Assembly: GCA_034440575.1 (NCBI GenBank)
Contig: JAOTOL010001525.1
Span: 206,501-270,500, forward strand
Length of the DNA: 64,000 nt
From: Imbricaverruca yamaguchii
Lineage: Eukaryota; Arthropoda; Thecostraca; Neoverrucidae
Reading direction: 5' to 3'
The notes beneath the pieces are model-generated. The model had not been told where the DNA came from, did no database searches, and saw nothing but the letters and a program-made list of their open reading frames with translations. The translations under genes and the position numbers were made by a program. This document shows, piece by piece, positions 60,031-64,000 of this stretch; position 1 is the first letter of the stretch, and each line of letters opens with the position of its first letter.

Positions 60031-60182
60031 TTTGTGAAATCGTAGGTAGCTACTTGTAAGGGGAAAATAATATAAATGTGTTCACCTTTTGGAATCATAT
60101 CAAAATGTACTATCATATTTCACCGACAACTCTGAAGAGTTTATAACACCGCCAACCACTGTAATATCAACTTTTTGGCATC

Positions 60183-60668
60183 ACAATCGTTGGTCCTCGT
60201 ATCGCAGCCGTCGGTCCCCACATCAGCGTAGTCGGTCTCCACATCAGCGTCGTTGGTCCCTGCATCAGCGTCGTCGATCCACACCTCAGCGTCGTCGGTC
60301 CCCACATCAGCGTCGTCGGTCCCCACATCACAGTCGTCGGCCCCCACATCAGCGTCGTCGGTCCCCACGTCAGCGGCGTCGGTCCCCACATCAGCGTCGT
60401 CGGTCCCCACATCAGCGTCGTCGGTCCCCACATCAGCGTCGTCGGTCCCCACATCAGCGTCGTCGGTCCCCACATCACAATCGTCGGCCCCCACATCAGC
60501 GTCGTCGGTCCCCACGTCAGCGTCGTCGGTCCCCACGTCAGTGTCGTCGGTCCCCACGTCAGCGTCGTCGGTCCCCACATCACAGTCGTCGGACCCCACA
60601 TCAGCGTCGTCGGACCTCACATCAGCGTCGTCGGTCCCCACATCAGCGTCGTCGCCGGCGACGGTCGT
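60183..60668. repeat. 21-bp minisatellite, about 23 copies
   Basis: The unit CCCCACATCAGCGTCGTCGGT repeats with variants such as CACGTCAGCG and CACATCACAG. Open frames (RRSPHQR or TDDADVG heptads) appear on both strands for the same reason as in the other arrays. Confidence 0.96.
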
Positions 60669-61130
60669 CGGTCGGCGGTGCAGTGGCGGCAGGCGAGCCG
60701 GCGCAGTAGCCTCCAGACGCTGACTCACTGCGGAGCGGAGCGGGCGCCAGCCGGCCGGCGAGCGGTGGCCGTGTGCCGGTGCCGGTGCCGGTGCAGCTGC
60801 GGTGTGCGTGCGGCCTCGGCCGTGACGAGTGACGCGCGGCCGGCGCCCAGCTGCAGCCAGCCGCCAGCCGCCAGCCGCCAGCCGCCAGCCGCTCACGAGC
60901 ACCGCCGGCCCCATGGTGAGCTATCGACCCGACTGCGGCGTGCGACACTGCTGCCCCGGCCGGCCCGACGCGTCCCACGGCCGCAGATCGGGCCGCACAC
61001 GCCCCGGCCGGATACCAGTGCCGGTGGCGTGACGGCGCAGACTGCCCCGGCGTCACCTGGCTACAGACTGGGCTCTTCTTGTCACGCCGGCGCGGCACAC
61101 GGCCACGCCAGACGGACGCTTTCCATGGGT
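60669..61130. other. GC-rich, CpG-rich segment with a CCGCCAG short repeat
   Basis: CAGCCGC repeats five times near 60,852-60,888, and CGGTGCCGGTGC near 60,776-60,795. No protein family was recognised. Confidence 0.5.
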
Positions 61131-61744
61131 CGTGTGAAAGAAAACAGCGCGGATAAGGGTATTGACGTGTTGTGTAGTGTTATGTTGCGTGCTCTTATGT
61201 TTTATTGAATATGCTCTTTGTATATTATGATTTTGTTTCTCATACAATTTCAATAGCAACCCCTGGCACGAGCAATTGCTTTTCCCTTTCAGTCCACCAC
61301 TTCTGTCAAGCTATTTTACGATCGGCATGTTGGGAATCAATCCCCTTCTCTTTTCCGTGGTTTGATATCGACTGTCCATCCTTCTTTTCCTCTGGGCTCG
61401 TTAGTGGAATATCCCCGCGCCACCAACCAAACGCTTGATCTAAGGCCAGCTTCGTCGCTGTGTCGACCTTCGCCCAATACGTGGCGATCAATACGTTGAA
61501 GTGGGCCAGCGCGGACCGGGTGGAGCGCTTCACGTCGATGCGTACGCCGGCACCCCAACCAGAGGTGTAGCGGCCGGGCATTGCAAGCTAACTGCCCCTC
61601 CACCAATGACTCAACCAGGTGCGCCCCATGACCTGATGCGGTTCTTTCGGTAACGGGCCGGCAGGCATGTTTTGTGTCCAGAATGCAATTTCCCCAACGG
61701 AGGAAGTGCTCGGATTTCTCGTGTTATTCAATTTTAACCCTGTT
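61131..61744. other. non-coding, nothing recognised
   Basis: A minus-strand frame at 61.31-61.58 kb (including RSTRSALAHFNVLIATYWAK) looks protein-like, but I do not recognise it and it lacks supporting splice signals. Confidence 0.35.
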
Positions 61745-61913
61745 TGGGATGAGTAGTCTAGGGATAAGTTGCCCGTCTCACAATAGAAAAGTTATGGGTT
61801 CGAGTCTCACCTGTCGCTACTTTTCGCCCGCGGTCAATCGTCGTGAGAGACTGGCGACGCTACATGACTCACCGGTTAATGTGTCGTAAAACCAATAGCC
61901 AACCAACCAACCA
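61745..61913 (+). mobile_element. tRNA-derived SINE, copy 3
   Basis: GGGATGAGTAGTCTAGGGAT (box A), CTCACAA and GGGTTCGAGTCTCACC (box B) are followed by TTTTCGCCCGCGGTCAATCG, GAGAGACTGGCGACGCTACA and the tail GTCGTAAAACCAATAGCCAA with CCAA repeats. Flanking ATTTTAACCCTG and ATTTTAATCCTA may be a partly decayed target duplication. Confidence 0.85.
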
Positions 61914-62312
61914 TTTTAATCCTATCACAAGTTCGTGCTCATGAGCTCGTGGAACATTCGTGCGGCACACGTCGGCGCACGCTGTACGAAAGTTTTGGTT
62001 GTTAGAGCTGAGATTGATTGTATAGCTTGCCTACTCTTAAACGCCCGTCAATTAAGCCCATGGCCAATAGGAACAGGGAAGCATGGCCCTCAACCTCTGC
62101 GGCCTTGATCACTATGCCTATTAGAACACATGGAAGAAGTGAAACGAAAAATAATCTGTCGCCCCCTACTGAAAATCGCGGAGACTTCCCTTGCGTCACG
62201 AGTTGAGCAAGTCTCCATAATGTTGTTAAAAGTGGCGATACAAGTATATACAATGGAAAGTCGTATTCTGGAGGAAAAAAAAACGTTCGACCGTCAGCTA
62301 TGTCACGACTGA

Positions 62313-63746
<1,434 letters not shown>

Positions 63747-63797
63747 TGAACGCGACAGGGGCATCGGTCATCAACACAGTTGCGAACGCGCCCACGG

Positions 63798-64000
63798 CAC
63801 GTATCCCCGCGACCGTAGTCCCCGCAACCGTAGTCCCTCGCGACCGTAGTCCCCACTGCATACCACGCACCGATGGAACGGATACACGCCCCGTCATGCG
63901 ACCCCACGGCTGTTAATGCATACCTCGTACTGGGGTAGCGGATACACGCCCCGTGACGCGTCCCTGCGGCAATCACTGCCTACCGCGTACTTGTGGTGAT
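63798..64000. repeat. nested tandem repeats at the window edge
   Basis: GCGACCGTAGTCCC recurs three times (63,799-63,855). A unit of about 75 bp containing GCGGATACACGCCCCGT is then repeated twice and runs off the window. Confidence 0.7.

Noticed and set aside
60141..60914. Acidic TDDADVG-repeat protein on the minus strand
   Set aside because: By-product of the 21-bp array. The opposite strand gives an equally long basic frame.

Overview
This window comes from an animal nuclear genome, most likely an arthropod and possibly a crustacean. The taxon is inferred from protein resemblance and transposon types only. Coding sequence is sparse: about 2 kb of exons belonging to two conserved genes, embedded in introns full of transposons, SINEs, microsatellites and minisatellites. 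I see no bacterial genes, CRISPR array or operon.

Gene 1 is a Cdc14-type dual-specificity phosphatase on the minus strand. Seven coding exons were found between 37,295 and 14,936, with a probable eighth starting at 13,792. Every junction has a canonical GT donor and AG acceptor, and every reading-frame phase matches. Joined, the seven exons give about 349 codons covering the N-terminal DSPn domain and the catalytic DSPc domain. The HCxAGxGRT signature is split across an intron. The start codon and the C-terminal tail are not seen with certainty.

Gene 2 is the 5' end of a Patj/INADL-type polarity scaffold on the plus strand, with exons at 47,758, 49,649, 51,757 and 53,168. They encode an N-terminal L27 domain, a proline-rich linker and the start of a first PDZ domain that resembles vertebrate PATJ/MPDZ PDZ1. 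The first intron appears to use a GC donor. The gene continues beyond 53,283 into exons I could not find in the window.

Mobile elements: a frameshifted CR1/jockey-like LINE (8.3-10.3 kb); an old I/jockey-clade LINE with Gag-like, endonuclease, reverse transcriptase and RNase H remnants inside the large Cdc14 intron (28.6-35.4 kb), followed by a second truncated copy of its 3' end (27.6-28.6 kb); a LINE tail at 40.7-41.0 kb; a decayed LINE (44-46 kb) interrupted by about 1.1 kb that holds a SINE with a perfect 17-bp target duplication; three copies of that tRNA-derived SINE; four copies of a TTAA-flanked piggyBac-like MITE; a 454-bp MITE; a 1,049-bp inverted-repeat element in Patj intron 1; and a broken multi-copy invertebrate gene (38.7-39.95 kb).

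Tandem repeats: (CA)n/(TA)n tracts throughout, minisatellites with units of 51, 33, 28, 31, 13, 49, 21, 21 and 9 bp, and a 177-bp satellite arranged as a long inverted repeat at 12.65-13.2 kb. Several minisatellites have unit lengths divisible by three and so produce long spurious open frames on both strands.

The points most worth following up are the inverted MITE pair flanking two Cdc14 exons, the paired AGGTCA DR4 motifs carried by that MITE family, the GC-AG Patj intron, and the tandem arrays just upstream of Patj splice acceptors.
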